Positions 5,254 to 6,861 of a DNA stretch of 6,861 nucleotides are shown piece after piece (position 1 is the stretch's first letter; every line of letters starts with the position of its first letter). The stretch is from an uncultured Clostridia bacterium. Its GTDB lineage: Bacteria > Bacillota > Clostridia > Christensenellales > Aristaeellaceae. The notes below the pieces were generated by a model. The model made no database searches. It saw only the letters and a list, made by a program, of their open reading frames with translations, and was not told the origin of the DNA. The stretch spans positions 1 to 6,861 of the forward strand of contig CANQGC010000156.1 of NCBI GenBank assembly GCA_947600345.1, in the 5' to 3' direction. A program made the position numbers and the translations under genes.

Positions 5254-5282
5254 TTGTCGATTTAACATATGTAATGTAAAAT
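5254..5282 (+). promoter_or_regulatory. Sigma-A promoter of the NSS transporter
   Basis: TTGTCG (5254-5259) and TAAAAT (5277-5282) are separated by exactly 17 nt in an AT-rich stretch that stands out from the GC-rich surroundings. Transcription would start near 5289, giving a leader of about 25 nt that already contains the GGGAGGGG ribosome binding site. Confidence 0.7.
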
Positions 5283-5313
5283 TATAGCGACTAGAAGCAT
5301 GGGAGGGGTTCCT

Positions 5314-6675
5314 TTGAAGCGAGAGAGCTTTGGTTCCCGGATTGGGTTTTTGCTGGTGAGCGCGGGCTGCGCCATCGGCATCGGCAACGTCTGGCGCTTC
5401 CCCTACGTGGTGGGCCAGAACGGCGGCGGCGTGTTCGTGCTGTTCTACCTGCTGTTTCTGCTGCTGATGGGCGTGCCGGTGCTGACGATGGAGCTGGCCG
5501 TGGGCCGCGCGGGCCGGGCGAGCGCCCTGCGCGCCTACCAGGCGCTGGAGCCCGCGGGGAGCAAGTGGCACGCCCACGGCGTATTCTGCATGACCGGCAA
5601 CTACCTGCTGATGATGTTCTACACCACCGTCTCCGGCTGGATGCTGGGCTACTTCTGCAAATTCGCCATGGGCACGTTCCGGGGCATGGAGGCCGGGGCC
5701 GTGGACGGCGTGTTCAACGCACTGATGGCCGATCCCTCGGAGATGGCGCTGTGGATGGCCGTGACGGTGCTGGCGGGCTTCCTGGTGGTGAGCCTGGGAT
5801 TGCAGAACGGCCTGGAGCGCATCACGAAGGTGATGATGAGCGCGCTTTTGATCCTGATCATCGTGCTGGCGGTGCACTCGGCGATGCTCAAGGGTGGCGC
5901 AGAGGGCCTGAAGTTCTACCTGGTGCCCGACCTGGGCCGCGCCATGGAGCGAGGGATTGGGACGGTCATCACGGAGGCGATGAACCAGGCGTTCTTCACG
6001 CTGAGCATCGGCATCGCCTCGATGGAGATCTTCGGCAGCTACATGTCCCGGGACTACACGCTGGGCGGCGAGGCGGTGCGCATCTGCGGCCTGGATACCT
6101 TTGTGGCGCTGTGCAGCGGCATGATCATCTTCCCCGCCTGCTTCGCCTACGGCGTGACGCCGGACGCTGGGCCGTCGCTGATCTTCATCACGCTGCCGAA
6201 GGTCTTCGTGAACATGCCCGGCGGGCGCATCTGGGGCACGCTGTTCTTCCTGTTCATGACCTTCGCGAGCTTCTCCACGGTCATCGCCGTGTTTGAGAAT
6301 CTGATCGCCAGCTGCATCGACAACTTCCACTGGAACCGCAAGAAGGCGGTGGTCATCAACGTATTCTTCGTGCTGATCGCCAGCCTGCCCTGCGTGTTCG
6401 GCTTCAACATCTGGGAGAACCTGAAGCTGATCGGCGGCCGGGGTGTACTCGACACCGAGGACTTCCTGGTCAGCAACATACTGCTGCCGGGCGGCTCGCT
6501 GGTCTACCTGCTGTTCTGCGTGAGCAAGTGGGGCTGGGGATACGACAACTACATCCGGGAGACAAACACCGGGGATGGCTTGCGCATGCCCGAGGGCAGG
6601 CTGATGAAGCGCTATCTGCAGTTTGTGCTGCCGGTGTTGATTGCGTTCATATTGATTCAGGGGTTGATCGGCTGA
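5314..6675 (+). CDS. Sodium-dependent NSS/SNF family transporter
   Basis: This is an inner-membrane symporter of the neurotransmitter:sodium symporter family, which in bacteria usually imports amino acids with Na+; the substrate cannot be read from the sequence. From the TTG at 5314 it has 453 residues. TM1 (about 8-27) contains the unwound GIGN (22-25), followed by WRFPY (27-31), GQNGGG and, after TM2, the MELAVGR segment (59-65). TM6 (about 221-240) has the flexible SIGIASMEIFGSY. TM8 carries FASFSTVIAVFE, with Ser321-Thr322 at the positions of the Na2-site hydroxyls of LeuT. The protein ends after about 11 membrane segments, common in bacterial members. The N-terminal KRESF resembles the KREHW gate of LeuT, with Phe for Trp. 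The TTG is preferred over the ATG at 5299 because GGGAGGGG (5301-5308) lies 5 nt upstream, whereas the ATG has no site and would start inside that sequence. Confidence 0.93.
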   Translation: MKRESFGSRIGFLLVSAGCAIGIGNVWRFPYVVGQNGGGVFVLFYLLFLLLMGVPVLTMELAVGRAGRASALRAYQALEPAGSKWHAHGVFCMTGNYLLMMFYTTVSGWMLGYFCKFAMGTFRGMEAGAVDGVFNALMADPSEMALWMAVTVLAGFLVVSLGLQNGLERITKVMMSALLILIIVLAVHSAMLKGGAEGLKFYLVPDLGRAMERGIGTVITEAMNQAFFTLSIGIASMEIFGSYMSRDYTLGGEAVRICGLDTFVALCSGMIIFPACFAYGVTPDAGPSLIFITLPKVFVNMPGGRIWGTLFFLFMTFASFSTVIAVFENLIASCIDNFHWNRKKAVVINVFFVLIASLPCVFGFNIWENLKLIGGRGVLDTEDFLVSNILLPGGSLVYLLFCVSKWGWGYDNYIRETNTGDGLRMPEGRLMKRYLQFVLPVLIAFILIQGLIG

Positions 6676-6686
6676 GCTGATGGGGG

Positions 6687-6727
6687 CAAGAGAAGCGGAT
6701 GGAATTTCTTTCCATCCGCTTCTCTTG
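6687..6727 (+). terminator. Long hairpin after the transporter, probable terminator without U tract
   Basis: Arms 6687-6704 and 6710-6727 pair over 18 bp without mismatch around a TTTCT loop, starting 11 nt after the stop codon. The following bases are GT-rich (TGGGGG) rather than a U run, so it is either an atypical terminator or a 3'-end stabiliser. It is the longest perfect stem in the window. Confidence 0.55.
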
Positions 6728-6735
6728 TGGGGGTG

Positions 6736-6758
6736 CGGAATCCCCACTGGGGATTCCG
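6736..6758. repeat. 10-bp perfect hairpin with ACT loop
   Basis: CGGAATCCCC (6736-6745) and GGGGATTCCG (6749-6758) pair perfectly around ACT. It lies 8 nt after the long hairpin behind the transporter. Confidence 0.75.
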
Positions 6759-6761
6759 GTC

Positions 6762-6788
6762 AGCGAAAATCCCTTCGGGATTTCCGCT
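6762..6788. repeat. 12-bp hairpin with TTC loop and one mismatch
   Basis: 6762-6773 and 6777-6788 pair except for one A-C mismatch (A6766 with C6784), consistent with a once-perfect palindrome that has taken one substitution. The arm GCGAAAATC is close to GCGGAAAATC of the hairpin at 2304-2332, the only clear arm similarity between separate gaps. Confidence 0.7.
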
Positions 6789-6789
6789 G

Positions 6790-6803
6790 CTGCCTCACGG
6801 CAG
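6790..6803. repeat. Small hairpin with TCAC loop
   Basis: CTGCC (6790-6794) and GGCAG (6799-6803) flank TCAC. It is weak alone, but it follows the previous hairpin by a single base, so it belongs to the same chain. Confidence 0.4.
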
Positions 6804-6837
6804 GGGTGCCTGCCGGCGGCCCAAGGAGAGTGGAAGG

Positions 6838-6860
6838 CGAGCTGCTCTTTGAGCAGCTCG
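6838..6860. repeat. 10-bp perfect hairpin with TTT loop at window end
   Basis: CGAGCTGCTC (6838-6847) and GAGCAGCTCG (6851-6860) pair perfectly around TTT. The window ends one base later, so a U tract or further hairpins cannot be judged. Between 6804 and 6837 I see nothing identifiable. Confidence 0.7.
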
Positions 6861-6861
6861 G

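Noticed and set aside
5128..6747. Long minus-strand frame of 539 codons opposite the NSS transporter.
   Set aside because: Composition is dominated by His, Gln, Arg and Ala, typical of antisense frames in GC-rich genes; the plus-strand protein is clearly conserved.

Overview
The window looks like the chromosome of a high-GC, spore-forming member of the Clostridia, probably a gut or anaerobic lineage. This is inferred from the strongly GC-rich third codon positions, a clear SpoVT, GGAGG-type ribosome binding sites, TTG starts, and the order spoVT - mazG/yabN - hup - rqcP, which is a familiar Firmicutes arrangement (spoVT-yabM-yabN-yabO in Bacillus). I cannot name the genus from sequence alone.

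Layout. Six genes lie on the minus strand, read from right to left. spoVT (4475-5029) is followed by a 374-nt gap with a dense set of small hairpins and then a good promoter for mazG/yabN (2706-4100). hup follows (2342-2611), then a second structured gap of about 330 nt that ends in a terminator-like hairpin. Next is a tightly packed trio: rqcP (1766-2008), the bifunctional ispDF (612-1769, overlapping rqcP by 4 nt) and mtnN (1-608, cut by the window edge, 3 nt after ispDF). On the plus strand, divergent from spoVT, is one gene for a sodium-coupled amino-acid-type (NSS/SNF) transporter (5314-6675) with its own promoter and a palindrome just upstream. Its 3' flank (6676-6861) is a third hairpin-rich gap.

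How the genes fit together. Most are housekeeping genes: late forespore regulation (SpoVT), nucleotide-pool cleaning (MazG domains), nucleoid packing (HU), rescue of stalled 50S subunits (RqcP), isoprenoid precursor synthesis by the MEP pathway (IspDF) and recycling of S-adenosylmethionine by-products (MtnN). The genes expected after rqcP in many Firmicutes (yabP, yabQ, divIC) are replaced here by ispDF-mtnN.

The most unusual content is between the genes. All three gaps downstream of a stop codon carry sets of short inverted repeats, most with exactly three loop bases, while the divergent promoter gap has none of comparable strength. Six have perfect arms of 9 bp or more with a 3-nt loop; chance would give roughly 0.03 in a window this size at even base composition. 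Two neighbouring hairpins form a 21-nt tandem repeat with a compensatory base-pair change. Within proteins, the methylase half of MazG/YabN appears to have lost its cofactor-site motifs, and IspF lacks the arginine and glutamate normally found in its GRxEG motif. No CRISPR array, tRNA, rRNA, insertion sequence or prophage gene was seen.
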